64,000 nucleotides of DNA from Virgibacillus salexigens (GTDB lineage: Bacteria; Bacillota; Bacilli; Bacillales; Amphibacillaceae), in assembly GCF_014905415.1 (NCBI RefSeq), contig NZ_BNEO01000002.1, positions 744,001-808,000 of the forward strand, written 5' to 3'. Below are positions 1 to 8,629 of the stretch, piece after piece. A program made the translations under genes and the position numbers. The notes beneath the pieces were generated by a model that worked only from the letters and a program-made list of their open reading frames with translations, was not told the DNA's origin and did not search any database. Numbering within the stretch: the first letter of the stretch is position 1; each line of letters opens with the position of its first letter.

Positions 1-1875
1 TACCATCTCTTTTTCATTCGATTTCCCTAAAAGATTTGGCAAATGTTTCTGTTTTATAACTTCTTCGTTCATATCCATATAAATCATTGCCCGTCCAAGA
101 ATATTCTCTAATTCCCGAATGTTCCCCGGCCAATGATAATGTTTTAAAACATCAAGTACTTCATTTGAAATAGAATGAACATTTCTTCCATAATCTTGAT
201 TTATCTTCAATATAATATGATCAGCTAATAGAGGTAAGTCAGACAATCTTTCCTGTAAAGTAGGAATAAAGATAGGCAATCGATTCAAACGATAGTATAA
301 ATCTTCTCTAAACGTTTTAGCCATTATCGCTTTTTCCAAATTGATATTTGTTGCAGTGATGATTCTTACATTTATGGCAATAGGCTCGGTTCCACCAACT
401 CGTACTATTTCATTTTCTTGCAGTACTCTTAGTAGTTTAGCTTGCATATTTAACGATAATTCGCCTATTTCATCCAGAAATATACTGCCGAAATTTGCTT
501 CCTCAAAGAGCCCCTTCTTTCCACCAGCTTTAGCACCTGAAAAAGCCCCCTCTTCATAACCAAATAACTCGCTCTCTAAAATGGATTCCGCGATAGCTGC
601 ACAGTTTACTCGGATAAATTTATGATGTTTACGATCGCTTTCATTATGTATGGCATGTGCAAACAATTCTTTTCCAGTACCTGATTCACCTCTCAGAAGT
701 ACCGTGGCTGGTGTTTTTGCACCAACCTTTGCTTGCTCAAGAGCTAATTTCATTTCCGTAGAATTACCAATAATGTCATCAAACGTATACTTTGCTTCCA
801 AATTACGAATAATTTGTCTTGCCCGTTTTAATTCACTCGTTAATGCTTGTATTTCAGAAATATCATGAAGTACACCTACACTCCCTTTCATTTTTCCATC
901 CACAATCACAGGAGCAACATTAACATATACCTCTTTTTTATTTGGTCCTACCTTCATCGTGGCCCCTCGTACACCGCGACGTGTTTGTAGAACTTTCAAA
1001 TGCATGCTTTCTCCTTCAGAAATATCAGTAGTTGCTGGTTTTCCAATAACATCTGCTTCTTCTAGACCAGTTATCCGAGTATACGCAGGATTTATCATGA
1101 TTCCTAACCCATTCTCATCTGCTACACTAATTGCTTCATCAGATGAGTAAATAATTGCTTCCAGCATTGTTTTGATTTCTTTTAAATCCGTGTTTTCTTC
1201 CGCTAACTTCACGACCTCAGTAATATCCTTAAATACTGCGAAAGCACCTACCAGCAAGTCATCAGCGCTAATAATTGGAATTCGAGTCGTAATAACCTGC
1301 TTTCCATTCTCTAAAGTAAGCTTTTGATTTACCTCTTTCCTTCGATTTCGCAACACATGTGGTAATCTCGTATTCGTGATTACTTGTTCAATTGATTGAC
1401 CTTCGAACTCCGGTTTTGCCTTTCCGACAATAGATTCCGCACTGTGATTAACAAAAGTTACTCTACCTTCATTATTTACGACAATCATACCATCGCGAAT
1501 ATTGTTTAAGATCAATTCCTGATTTCGCATTTGTAGTTTAACTTTATCCAAAAGCGCTTCTTTCTCATCTACCAATTCGGAAATAATATAAGCAACACTA
1601 CCAGGGATAACGACTGTTTTCCGGTTTCTTGATTCAATTAGATGATCAAGAACAGTTTCATTCCCTGTAGCTTCTATAACAATATCTATATCCTTATTTA
1701 TCCAATTTTTCCAACTATTATCAATAGGGATGTTGTATCTTTTTGCTAACTCAATACCAGGTGCATTATCTTTTGGATCAATTACCGCTACAATCTCCAT
1801 GGTTTCAGTAGCATATAATATATTTAAAAGTATGCTACCACCTTTACCTGCGCCAACAATAAGCACTCGCTTCAT
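1..1875 (-). CDS. bkdR: Sigma-54-dependent transcriptional activator, BkdR type (partial, C-terminus beyond window)
   Basis: The reverse strand is open from the ATG at 1875 (AAGGTGG site just upstream) to the window edge, about 625 codons. The product starts with a Rossmann-like nucleotide-binding segment ([14 protein letters not shown]). Two PAS-like regions follow, then a AAA+ sigma-54 activator domain with Walker A GESGTGKE, the sigma-54-contact loop as GAFSGA (usually GAFTGA) and Walker [11 protein letters not shown]. The C-terminal Fis-type DNA-binding domain should lie just outside the window. In B. subtilis the related BkdR activates the branched-chain keto acid dehydrogenase operon. 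That target is inferred from family resemblance, because the downstream genes are not seen. Another member of the family, such as an RocR- or AcoR-like activator, is possible. Confidence 0.85.
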   Translation of the reverse strand, partial: MKRVLIVGAGKGGSILLNILYATETMEIVAVIDPKDNAPGIELAKRYNIPIDNSWKNWINKDIDIVIEATGNETVLDHLIESRNRKTVVIPGSVAYIISELVDEKEALLDKVKLQMRNQELILNNIRDGMIVVNNEGRVTFVNHSAESIVGKAKPEFEGQSIEQVITNTRLPHVLRNRRKEVNQKLTLENGKQVITTRIPIISADDLLVGAFAVFKDITEVVKLAEENTDLKEIKTMLEAIIYSSDEAISVADENGLGIMINPAYTRITGLEEADVIGKPATTDISEGESMHLKVLQTRRGVRGATMKVGPNKKEVYVNVAPVIVDGKMKGSVGVLHDISEIQALTSELKRARQIIRNLEAKYTFDDIIGNSTEMKLALEQAKVGAKTPATVLLRGESGTGKELFAHAIHNESDRKHHKFIRVNCAAIAESILESELFGYEEGAFSGAKAGGKKGLFEEANFGSIFLDEIGELSLNMQAKLLRVLQENEIVRVGGTEPIAINVRIITATNINLEKAIMAKTFREDLYYRLNRLPIFIPTLQERLSDLPLLADHIILKINQDYGRNVHSISNEVLDVLKHYHWPGNIRELENILGRAMIYMDMNEEVIKQKHLPNLLGKSNEKEMV

Positions 1876-2011
1876 CTCATCCCACCTTGCATAATTTTGC
1901 ATACTATTATCATACGATAGCCTGCAATTGAATGCAAATTGTAACTTCATTCCTTTTTTAGAATTGTTTTGATATACTACAATGAGACACTAGATAAGGG
2001 GAAATAGCATA

Positions 2012-2248
2012 ATGAGAATTATCGCAGCGCTTTTATTGTTCATTCCTGGAATCATATCTGCTATCGGAATTAAGTTAATGAGGGACTCCTTATTCGCTTC
2101 CTTTTATCCGATATTTTTCCACACAAGTATTCAGTTTATTATTGGCTTGATTCTATTTCTTGCCGGAATTGCTTTTATTGGTGGATTTATCATATACCGT
2201 GACCGAAAGCGACAACGAACCAGAGAAGAAATAAAGAAGAATAACTAA
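2012..2248 (+). CDS. yqzF: DUF2627 small membrane protein YqzF
   Basis: A 78-aa protein with two hydrophobic segments (about residues 3-23 and 40-62) and a basic tail rich in R, K and E. Size, topology and position divergent from the bkdR-like regulator fit the DUF2627/YqzF family of Bacillaceae. AAGGGG about ten bases upstream supports the ATG. The function is unknown. It probably sits in the cytoplasmic membrane with the basic tail inside. Confidence 0.75.
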   Translation: MRIIAALLLFIPGIISAIGIKLMRDSLFASFYPIFFHTSIQFIIGLILFLAGIAFIGGFIIYRDRKRQRTREEIKKNN

Positions 2249-2350
2249 CGAATTAGTCGTAATATGTACCGCTTGGCCTTTTTTTATTTTTCTAAAAAAC
2301 AGAATTTATGTTATTATTTAAATTAAAAATATCATCGGGAGGAATTTAGC

Positions 2351-3697
2351 GTGAAAGTAGCAAAATTTGGGGGGAGCTCTGTAGCAAGTGCAGAACAAAT
2401 AAGAAAAGTCGCAAATATAATTAAGACTGATCCCCAAAGAAAATTCATAGTAGTATCCGCACCAGGGAAAAGATTTAAGGATGACGAAAAAATAACAGAC
2501 ATGCTTATTCAATTAGGAGAAGCGCATCAACGGAACGAAACGATAGATGAATACATATATCCGATTATGAAACGTTTTAATGAAATAGTAGAAGAATTAA
2601 ACCTGGAGGGGGAAATTCTTGAAAATATAAAAAATACGATCTATGCCATCCTAGAGAGAAATACAACAGTTCTTGAAAAATTAGATGCATTAAAGGCAGT
2701 CGGTGAAGATAGTTCGGCCAAAATTCTTAGTGCTTACCTTACGTTATCGGGAATAGAAGCAACTTATATGAATCCTAAAGTCGCCGGAATAATTGTTAGT
2801 AATAATCCAGGGAATGCAAAAATCTTGCCAGAGAGTTTTGATAAATTATATGAACTAAGAAATACGGATGAAGTTATGGTTATCCCTGGTTTCTTTGGTT
2901 ATACCAAAGAAGAGAAACTGATTACCTTTTCTAGAGGTGGTTCTGACATAACAGGGTCAATTGTTGCAGCAGGAGTAAAAGCGAGCCTGTATGAGAACTT
3001 CACAGATGTTGATTCTGTTTATTCGGTTAACCCGACCTTCGTAGATAATCCGCAAGAAATAACAACATTAACCTATAAAGAAATGCGTGAATTATCCTAC
3101 GCTGGCTTTTCTGTATTTCATGATGAAGCTCTAATTCCTGCATACAAAGAAGAAATCCCTGTTTGTATAAAAAATACGAATAATCCAGATGCACCAGGCA
3201 CGTATATTGTATCTGAAAAAAAACCAAGCGAAAAATGTGTCGTTGGCATTGCTAGTGATAGTGGCTTTTGTAGTATTTACATCAGTAAATATTTAATGAA
3301 CCGTGAAGTAGGTTTCGGAAGAAGGCTATTTCATATCTTGGAAGACGAAGGAATTTCTTTTGAGCATGCACCATCTGGGATTGATGATATGTCGGTTATC
3401 CTGCGAGAAAATGGTTTACCCATCGAAAAAGAAAAAAGAATTTTGGCTAGAATACAAAATGAATTAAACCCTGACCTTATCTCTATTCATCGCAATCTTG
3501 CGATGATTATGATTGTAGGAGAAGGTCTAGTAAGAACCATCGGTGTTGCCCAAAAGGCAACAACTGCGATATCAAACGCAAATGTCAATATCGAGATGAT
3601 TAACCAAGGATCCTCAGAGGTGTCTATGATGTTTGGTATTAAAGCAGAAGATCTAGATAAAGCTGTAAAATCATTGTATTATGCTTTTTTTGATTAA
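2351..3697 (+). CDS. thrD: Aspartokinase III (aspartate kinase, YclM/ThrD type)
   Basis: A 448-aa monofunctional aspartate kinase, which phosphorylates aspartate as the first step to lysine, threonine, methionine and diaminopimelate. The N-terminal kinase domain shows KFGGSS at residues 4-9, a FSRGGSDITGS substrate region and ENFTDVDSVYSVNP. The C-terminal third holds two ACT regulatory domains, including VNIEMINQGSSEVSMMFG. The unusual N-terminal VVSAPGKR and overall length match the B. subtilis YclM (threonine-sensitive) isoenzyme rather than DapG or LysC. The start is GTG, eight bases after GGAGG. No T-box or lysine riboswitch fits in the 100-base leader. A strong hairpin terminator follows. 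Confidence 0.9.
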   Translation: MKVAKFGGSSVASAEQIRKVANIIKTDPQRKFIVVSAPGKRFKDDEKITDMLIQLGEAHQRNETIDEYIYPIMKRFNEIVEELNLEGEILENIKNTIYAILERNTTVLEKLDALKAVGEDSSAKILSAYLTLSGIEATYMNPKVAGIIVSNNPGNAKILPESFDKLYELRNTDEVMVIPGFFGYTKEEKLITFSRGGSDITGSIVAAGVKASLYENFTDVDSVYSVNPTFVDNPQEITTLTYKEMRELSYAGFSVFHDEALIPAYKEEIPVCIKNTNNPDAPGTYIVSEKKPSEKCVVGIASDSGFCSIYISKYLMNREVGFGRRLFHILEDEGISFEHAPSGIDDMSVILRENGLPIEKEKRILARIQNELNPDLISIHRNLAMIMIVGEGLVRTIGVAQKATTAISNANVNIEMINQGSSEVSMMFGIKAEDLDKAVKSLYYAFFD

Positions 3698-3702
3698 AAG
3701 TA

Positions 3703-3733
3703 AGCGGCATCTATTGTAGATGCCGCTCTTTTT
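3703..3733 (+). terminator. Rho-independent terminator of thrD (ancestrally shared with spo0A)
   Basis: An 11-bp perfect stem (AGCGGCATCTA, loop TTG, TAGATGCCGCT) is followed by CTTTTT. The T run abuts the spo0A stop codon copy at 3732-3734. Before the mobile element arrived, this hairpin therefore lay directly between the convergent thrD and spo0A genes and could have ended both transcripts. Confidence 0.9.
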
Positions 3734-3828
3734 AACTTGCTTTATGTTCTAAACGTAAATGGTCTGCAACCATTGCAATGAATTCTGAATTGGTCGGTTT
3801 TGCTTTTGTAATACTTATCGTATAGCCA
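3732..3828 (-). repeat. attL: 97-bp copy of the spo0A 3' end
   Basis: This stretch is identical base for base to 16496-16592. It encodes the last 31 residues of Spo0A plus the stop codon on the reverse strand, but has no gene upstream. It is the left attachment site, probably the original chromosomal 3' end of spo0A. The strand crossover must lie somewhere inside the 97 bp. Confidence 0.95.
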
Positions 3829-4300
3829 CTTACACATCAAGGGTTCATAAGATTATGTTTGTTTTCATTATCATTTATTTATTGGTCTGCATTATGTAAG
3901 TTAGTTGGTAAATATTCACTAACTATTTAAATTATATTACTACCAATTCTATAAGTCAAACGATATTTTCTGGTGTCTTTACTGAAACAAACTGTTATTT
4001 TAATTAAAGCTTACCCATACTTCATTAAACCTGTCACGGCATTAATAATTTGATTTGAACTTTCTGACTTTTAGGTAACACTCCAAACTATTTTTTGCTT
4101 ATTATTCAGTTTGTGCCGTAGTAACATTATGGATTTTCTTTATAAAGTATCAACTTTTCGATTAATATTGATGTTTTCCTTAATTAAGCCCGCCATTTTA
4201 TTCAACTGTTTGTTTTTTTATTTCATTTAGTTCAATTTCAATTTGAATGGCTGCTTGTTAATTTTTGTTTCAGAAACCATTGCTTCATTACTTAATTTAC
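3829..4300. other. Non-coding left end of the element
   Basis: AT-rich with no open frame of useful length on either strand. The reverse strand has short coiled-coil-like stretches broken by many stops, which may be decayed coding sequence. A nine-base TGGTCTGCA motif from the attachment core recurs near 3883. A loose inverted repeat (TTAGT/ACTAA) lies near 3901-3922. No promoter or terminator is convincing. Confidence 0.5.
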
Positions 4301-4732
4301 TCAATCTATACTTTCTAAATCTATAGCATGTTCAATTAATTCCCTTTTTAATTCATTTATGTCCTTATCGTTCGCTACTTCCATACAATAATCGGTGATT
4401 ATTGTATCGGCAACTTCATCACTATATTCAAAGCCTATATACTGTATTAGTTCTTTCGATACATAATCTAAACTGCCTAAATTAAGGTATTCATCACTAA
4501 TTTTTTGTCCAAACTCTTCCAGGCTTAACTGATACAATCTATTAATTATTTCTTTACTAGAGATTTTACTATCTTTCATACTAAATACGTTTCTATCAAT
4601 AATATCATCAAGTTGCCAAAACAATTCATAGGAAGTTAATAATGTCTTTGAAACAATATCGCTATCTAAATTATTAATTCTCATTATTTGTTCTTTAGGT
4701 TTCATTTCCTTAATCATCTCCTTCATCTCCAT
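4301..4732 (-). CDS. Hypothetical protein of the spo0A element
   Basis: An acidic 143-aa protein with no signal peptide or membrane segment, predicted mostly helical. AAGGAGATGATTAAGG-like purine-rich sequence overlaps the start, so the first or second methionine could be used. It is the last gene of the reverse-strand series beginning with the XRE repressor at 7821 and is separated from its neighbour by about 65 bases. I do not recognise the family. It is probably a cytoplasmic accessory gene of the element. Confidence 0.6.
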   Translation of the reverse strand: MEMKEMIKEMKPKEQIMRINNLDSDIVSKTLLTSYELFWQLDDIIDRNVFSMKDSKISSKEIINRLYQLSLEEFGQKISDEYLNLGSLDYVSKELIQYIGFEYSDEVADTIITDYCMEVANDKDINELKRELIEHAIDLESID

Positions 4733-4797
4733 TATAAAGGAAACTTAAGTAAACAAATTTGCTTAATTTCAATTTACTACGATATCTATTGTATCTG

Positions 4798-5478
4798 TTA
4801 GTTATCTGTAGTACCTTTTAATGCTTGTGTAATTGATTCTGAATCTATTTCAAATTCCATCATGTTTATGCTTTCTGTGTGTATTCCAAGTGTTGCTATT
4901 AGTTCAAAAATATATTTACTTTCAACTGTTTCTAAACTTTTCTTTACTGTTTTTTCTGTATTAATTGCATGTGAATACGCTGCCCCCATATCCATCAATT
5001 TTAATAAATATTGCTTTTTTAATTGCTTCAGTTCATCAGCGTTATGGTTAATCACTTTTAATAATCCTTTTATATATTCCTTGCTTATATCATTCATTTC
5101 ACTTACTAAAACAAAAATATCTTCTTCTCTGTATTGTTCTACCTTCTTTAATTCATACCCAGAATTCCTTAGTACCTCTTCGTTTTCCTTTAATAATTTA
5201 TATACTTCTTTTAACTGTTCATCTGTGACACCAGCTTTATTCTGATAACGAGTGAATAATTCTTTATACTTCTGATATTGCTGATTGTATAACACTAAAT
5301 TATTATTATATGCTTCTTGTAGCCCCTGCAAATTTGAATCATATGAAATTATTAAGTGCTTCAGTTCATCATTTAATTGATGCATGCGTTTAATCGCTTT
5401 AGGTGTAACATCATGTTCAGTGGGTTCTTCCTTAGTGGTAAATAATTCTTTAATCCAGCCCGTTAATTTCCTAATCAT
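4798..5478 (-). CDS. Coiled-coil hypothetical protein
   Basis: A 226-aa protein from an ATG at 5478, with AAGGG ten bases upstream. It overlaps the end of the preceding 70-aa gene by eight bases, which suggests translational coupling. The N-terminus is basic and amphipathic (MIRKLTGWIKELF). Residues from about 30 to 170 are rich in K, E, Q and L and look like a long coiled coil. No catalytic motif is seen. Its position downstream of a TerS-like gene would allow a packaging, scaffold or partition role, but that is speculation. Confidence 0.65.
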   Translation of the reverse strand: MIRKLTGWIKELFTTKEEPTEHDVTPKAIKRMHQLNDELKHLIISYDSNLQGLQEAYNNNLVLYNQQYQKYKELFTRYQNKAGVTDEQLKEVYKLLKENEEVLRNSGYELKKVEQYREEDIFVLVSEMNDISKEYIKGLLKVINHNADELKQLKKQYLLKLMDMGAAYSHAINTEKTVKKSLETVESKYIFELIATLGIHTESINMMEFEIDSESITQALKGTTDN

Positions 5479-5683
5479 ACAACTCAAACCCTTCTATTAG
5501 TTCAATAAGTTTTTCCCGGAATTTTTCAGCATCATCAATACTTTTAAAGTAACGCTTGTAAGTGGTAGTTTCACTATCTTGATTTACTGTAATATTAAGT
5601 ATTGGATAATCTTTTTCTATTGTGTGTCGTTTGACAACTGCCCTTCTACTTTCTTGTGAGTTTTTACCTTTATTATTTTTCAT
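5471..5683 (-). CDS. Small hypothetical protein (70 aa)
   Basis: A 70-aa protein with a basic N-terminal third (MKNNKGKNSQESRRAVVKRH) and an acidic C-terminus. AAGGGAATCTAAC precedes the ATG at good spacing, and its 3' end overlaps the start of the 226-aa coiled-coil gene. The middle resembles a short beta strand pair followed by a helix. The family is not recognised. The overlap and good ribosome site make it a likely real gene of the element operon. Confidence 0.6.
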   Translation of the reverse strand: MKNNKGKNSQESRRAVVKRHTIEKDYPILNITVNQDSETTTYKRYFKSIDDAEKFREKLIELIEGFELYD

Positions 5684-5745
5684 GTTAGATTCCCTTAGAT
5701 TCCCTTCAATAGAAATAAAAAAGGCTGAAGCTTACAAAGCCCCAG

Positions 5746-6417
5746 CTATTTCTGAATTATTTTTTGCTTATTGTATTCTGCCATAAAAGAAGGACTAATT
5801 TTCCGATTACGATATACTTCATGTAGTTCAATATTTCCAATGTTAATATCACTACCTTCTTCCATAGCAAACCATTTAAAATATGGTGAATAATAATCAA
5901 TATAATTATAGTTTTTTAATCCAGCATCAACTTCAACATCACCTATTTTTCTTTCCAGCATATACATTCTAAATTCTTCCTTCGAAATATCAGCTACCTG
6001 TTGTAAAAAATCATGTTTTGCTTCCATTAATTTTTTATAAGTTTTTGCTTGTGATTTCTGCTTTTCTAGTTGAAATTGTTGTTGCATCTCTTCATACTTT
6101 TGATATATAGTTGCAAGTTCTTCCTGTTCTAAAGAACTGATATCATTTACTTTAGCTTCTGCAACTTGAAGCAATTCCTGTTTGCCTTCTACAATACTTT
6201 TAGCTTCCTGATAAACTGATATATCAAAATCACCTAATACATAACCCTTATACATTTCGTGTTTTTCAGCATCTAAAACTTCTATTTCTTTAATAAGACT
6301 ATCTACTTCCTTTTTAGCTTTTTCAAGTGAATCTGCGAAACGTTTCTTTACCATTTCAGCTTTATCAATTAATTTCTGTATATCTGTAATTACTGTTGAT
6401 TCTTTATCTTTCATCAT
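5746..6417 (-). CDS. Coiled-coil protein, scaffold-like
   Basis: A 223-aa protein starting one base beyond the stop overlap with the upstream gene (ATG at 6417 after AAAGGGGAAATGA). Residues 5-150 are dominated by heptad-like K/E/L/V repeats and form a long predicted coiled coil. The last 70 residues (including NYIDYYSPYFKWFAMEEG) look globular. It shares an operon with the TerS-like gene. Phage scaffold or capsid-size-directing proteins can look like this, but no homology is evident. Function unknown. Confidence 0.65.
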   Translation of the reverse strand: MMKDKESTVITDIQKLIDKAEMVKKRFADSLEKAKKEVDSLIKEIEVLDAEKHEMYKGYVLGDFDISVYQEAKSIVEGKQELLQVAEAKVNDISSLEQEELATIYQKYEEMQQQFQLEKQKSQAKTYKKLMEAKHDFLQQVADISKEEFRMYMLERKIGDVEVDAGLKNYNYIDYYSPYFKWFAMEEGSDINIGNIELHEVYRNRKISPSFMAEYNKQKIIQK

Positions 6418-6659
6418 TCATTTCCCCTTTTTTCAAATGCATCTAACCGTTCTGTCAGTTCCATAATCGCCCCTGCCTGTTGTTCTAATAAATTCTGAAT
6501 ATCCTGTGTGGTCATTTTGTTTCCACCATCACGAATATCAATTGTTTCTGCATTGGATTCTTGTTTCTTATTTTCATATTCAGCTTTTACCTTTGCTTGT
6601 TCTTCAGCTAGTTTCTTTGCCTGTTCCTTTACACCCTGTAAAATATACTTATTCGCCAT
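6414..6659 (-). CDS. Small coiled-coil hypothetical protein (81 aa)
   Basis: The ATG at 6659 lies behind GGGGGAAATTGAGG, a better start than the in-frame TTG six bases earlier. The gene overlaps both neighbours (the TerS-like gene and the 223-aa coiled-coil gene) by a few bases, so translation is probably coupled. The N-terminal half is K/E/A/Q-rich. The C-terminal half (IQNLLEQQAGAIMELTERLD) is a likely amphipathic helix or short coiled coil. Family unknown. Confidence 0.6.
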   Translation of the reverse strand: MANKYILQGVKEQAKKLAEEQAKVKAEYENKKQESNAETIDIRDGGNKMTTQDIQNLLEQQAGAIMELTERLDAFEKRGNE

Positions 6660-7143
6660 CCTCAATTTCCCCCGTATTATTATTTGTTTTTAAACGCCGG
6701 AACAATGCTTCTTTTTTCTCTTGCAATGTACGATTGTCTCTTGAAGGCTGTCCATTTGGTGCTATTCCCAACTTCTCCATAGCTTTATGTTGTTCGTATT
6801 TTACAACATATTGAAAATGGTCTGTGAACATTTGGATATCTTTATCACTTGGATTAGCACTATTAACCCTTTCAAGTATGTGCTTTTTAACAACTTCGTA
6901 AGCCCTAATTTCGTCTGAAGAAATGACTTCCCCCTTCAAATCCTGAACATACTTAGAGAAATCTATATCTTTATTCCATTTGCTTAAAGTTGCCGAAGAT
7001 AAACTGTTTTTGCGACAAAATTCCTGTACTGTTAAACCATCATTTAATTCATTATCAACCCAAGCCTTGGCTATATTTTGCTGTCTTTCTGTTAAACCAG
7101 TAGGTACTGGTACTGCATCCATATCTTTAATGATTTCACCCAC
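6649..7143 (-). CDS. phBC6A51-type helix-turn-helix protein, small-terminase-like
   Basis: A protein of about 164 aa from a GTG at 7143 with AGGGGG eight bases upstream. An ATG at 7161 that overlaps the previous stop is the alternative and adds six residues. The N-terminal part (LTERQQNIAKAWVDNE, then LTVQEFCRKNSLSSATLSKW) is a helix-turn-helix of the kind found in the phBC6A51 family and in small terminase subunits. The C-terminal part is charged and helical. In phages such proteins bind packaging sites on DNA. No large terminase lies next to it, as expected for a satellite that borrows a helper's motor. The terminase role is inferred. A transcriptional regulator is the main alternative. Confidence 0.65.
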   Translation of the reverse strand: MGEIIKDMDAVPVPTGLTERQQNIAKAWVDNELNDGLTVQEFCRKNSLSSATLSKWNKDIDFSKYVQDLKGEVISSDEIRAYEVVKKHILERVNSANPSDKDIQMFTDHFQYVVKYEQHKAMEKLGIAPNGQPSRDNRTLQEKKEALFRRLKTNNNTGEIEDGE

Positions 7144-7157
7144 GTTAACTTCCCCCT

Positions 7158-7568
7158 TCATATTCTTAGAGTTTCAAATGCTAAATTTACATTCTGTAAT
7201 GGTTGCCAGCTATCTAATTTTGAAATAACTGGTTTTTGAAAGAAATTAGTGTCTATTAATTTTTCAATAATAACTACTGCACGTTTAACACACTGTTGAA
7301 TAATAGCACCCTTAATATCCTGTAAGTAACCAAGTGCTTTATACTTATGTCTAGTTGCATAATTACGGTAACAACCCATATGTGAATGAACATTATCTTT
7401 GGTTCTTCGATATTTAACACTGTATTTAAATTCTTCATGCTGTACCGAATAAAGTATCTTATCAATTTCATTTAATAATGCATCTATTGAATAGTACCCA
7501 GCGTGTAAAGCTTGTTTTATATTTTCTAGTATTTGTATTTGGTGTTCAAGAGTGTTGATTGTAGCCAC
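7158..7568 (-). CDS. Hypothetical protein (136 aa)
   Basis: The start is placed at the GTG at 7568, one base after the XRE repressor stop, because GAAAGGGG lies just upstream. A longer reading to 7664 would overlap the repressor gene. The protein opens with VATINTLEHQIQILENIKQ and continues with a helical, K/R- and Y-rich body containing a CVKRAVVIIEKLID segment. No motif is recognised. The TGA stop may overlap the next gene's alternative ATG. It is co-transcribed with the repressor and the TerS-like gene. Confidence 0.6.
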   Translation of the reverse strand: MATINTLEHQIQILENIKQALHAGYYSIDALLNEIDKILYSVQHEEFKYSVKYRRTKDNVHSHMGCYRNYATRHKYKALGYLQDIKGAIIQQCVKRAVVIIEKLIDTNFFQKPVISKLDSWQPLQNVNLAFETLRI

Positions 7569-7569
7569 C

Positions 7570-7821
7570 CTATAACACCCCTTTCCGATTCTTATTAAGT
7601 TTAGTAGCCTGTCTAATATCCTTAATAAGCTGAATTTCTTTATCATGTAAGCCTTCATCAGCAAACACTTTTTTTAATTTCGTTTCTGTATCGTGATTCA
7701 ACTTTCTTTCACCAAGTTCCACCAATGAGACATAGCTTCTTGATAAACCAGCTTTTACTGCTAATTCATGTTGTGATAAATTGCTGATATTTCTAAGGTA
7801 CTTTAATAGTCCTGGTTCCAT
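7570..7821 (-). CDS. XRE-family transcriptional repressor
   Basis: An 83-aa protein with a canonical Cro/C1 helix-turn-helix in residues 5-60 (LRNISNLSQHELAVKAGLSRSYVS split across helices 2 and 3) and a short basic tail. AGGAAGG precedes the ATG. It heads the reverse-strand operon and is divergent from a small forward gene at 8094, the usual layout of a prophage or satellite control region. A 15-bp dyad 28 bases upstream of the start is a likely operator, so autoregulation is probable. It is expected to keep the element's genes quiet while integrated. Confidence 0.8.
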   Translation of the reverse strand: MEPGLLKYLRNISNLSQHELAVKAGLSRSYVSLVELGERKLNHDTETKLKKVFADEGLHDKEIQLIKDIRQATKLNKNRKGVL

Positions 7822-7848
7822 ACTGCACTACCTTCCTATTCGATTTCA

Positions 7849-7863
7849 GTAGCGATATGCTAC
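7849..7863. promoter_or_regulatory. Dyad, candidate operator of the XRE repressor
   Basis: GTAGC-GATAT-GCTAC, a perfect 5+5 dyad, lies 28 bases before the repressor ATG and overlaps where its -10 box should be. The position and symmetry suit a dimeric XRE repressor. No second copy was found nearby. Confidence 0.45.
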
Positions 7864-7875
7864 AATTAACCAATT

Positions 7876-7908
7876 AAAAAAGTAACCAGCTTTATTAGCC
7901 AGTTACTT
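7876..7908 (-). terminator. Hairpin with T run upstream of the XRE gene
   Basis: On the reverse strand AAGTAAC pairs with GTTACTT around a 15-base loop that can extend the stem, followed by TTTTTT. It would stop reverse-strand transcription before the repressor promoter and insulate it from upstream read-through. A role as an attenuator is possible. Confidence 0.5.
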
Positions 7909-8093
7909 AAACCCGTAACAAAAGTAAACAATTGAATGTACACAATGGTCCATCTGCTTGTATCATTTAAAGCAGCTAACCATTTCCTACATATAGGTAT
8001 TTGAAAAGCAGTAAAAGTAAGACGGTAACTAAACAAAAAATGATATACTTGAATAAATAAAAAGCGTTAATAATACTTAGGATGGTGAACGGA

Positions 8094-8231
8094 ATGGAAC
8101 AGAAAATTTTAGAAATACTTACAGAATTGCAGAAAGAACAGCAAGAACAAAAAGAGTTTAGGCAGGAAGTTAGAAATGAATTTAAGGCACTGAACGATAA
8201 GTTGGACTTACTAACCAAACAAATCAAGTAA
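8094..8231 (+). CDS. Small coiled-coil protein (45 aa)
   Basis: The ATG at 8094 follows TAGGATGG at eight bases. An in-frame ATG at 8082 would add four residues. The product (MEQKILEILTELQKEQQEQK at the start) is almost entirely a charged heptad helix. It is the first gene divergent from the XRE repressor, the slot often used by antirepressors or excision factors. Family not recognised. Short coiled-coil proteins of this kind are common beside repressors in Firmicute prophages. Confidence 0.55.
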   Translation: MEQKILEILTELQKEQQEQKEFRQEVRNEFKALNDKLDLLTKQIK

Positions 8232-8629
8232 TACAGAAAAATAATAAATATAATCTTGTATCTGAATTAATTACTGAAATATCAAGGGTTAAATTTTGGT
8301 GCGTATTTTGTTAAGGCACTAACTTCCAGAGTTACCTACCCCCGTCCCCAGTTGTACCCCCCTTCTTCTTTTTCAGGTTATACTTATTTGAATACTAATT
8401 TTCAATTGCTAAGAGTTTAAATAGAACGATTAAAGCCCCTACCCCCTTTTTGAAATAGAATTCACCTTTAGTGCAAATTAATTTAATGTAAGAAAATAGA
8501 TAAAAACTTACATTCATTTCACCTTGTTTATTGACTTCATCATGTTTATCACTTATTCTATTAACATCTTAATATAAACATACATTCAAAACCCTTATTT
8601 TACTGGCGTGGAAAGGTGTCGTATTAAAA
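8232..8629. other. Non-coding stretch with C-rich tracts
   Basis: There is no gene on either strand. Runs of C at 8337-8363 (ACCCCCGTCCCC and ACCCCCC) and 8440-8454 (ACCCCC) stand out in very AT-rich sequence. On the reverse strand they give several G tracts within 30 bases. The leader of the recombinase gene at 8630 has a weak ribosome site (GGAAAGGTG). Confidence 0.5.

Noticed and set aside
3829-4300. A real coiled-coil gene at the left end of the element
   Set aside because: Every frame has many stops. Only scattered fragments read like protein.
7976-8227. Hydrophobic 83-codon reverse frame
   Set aside because: It is the mirror of the small coiled-coil gene at 8094-8231 and has no ribosome site.
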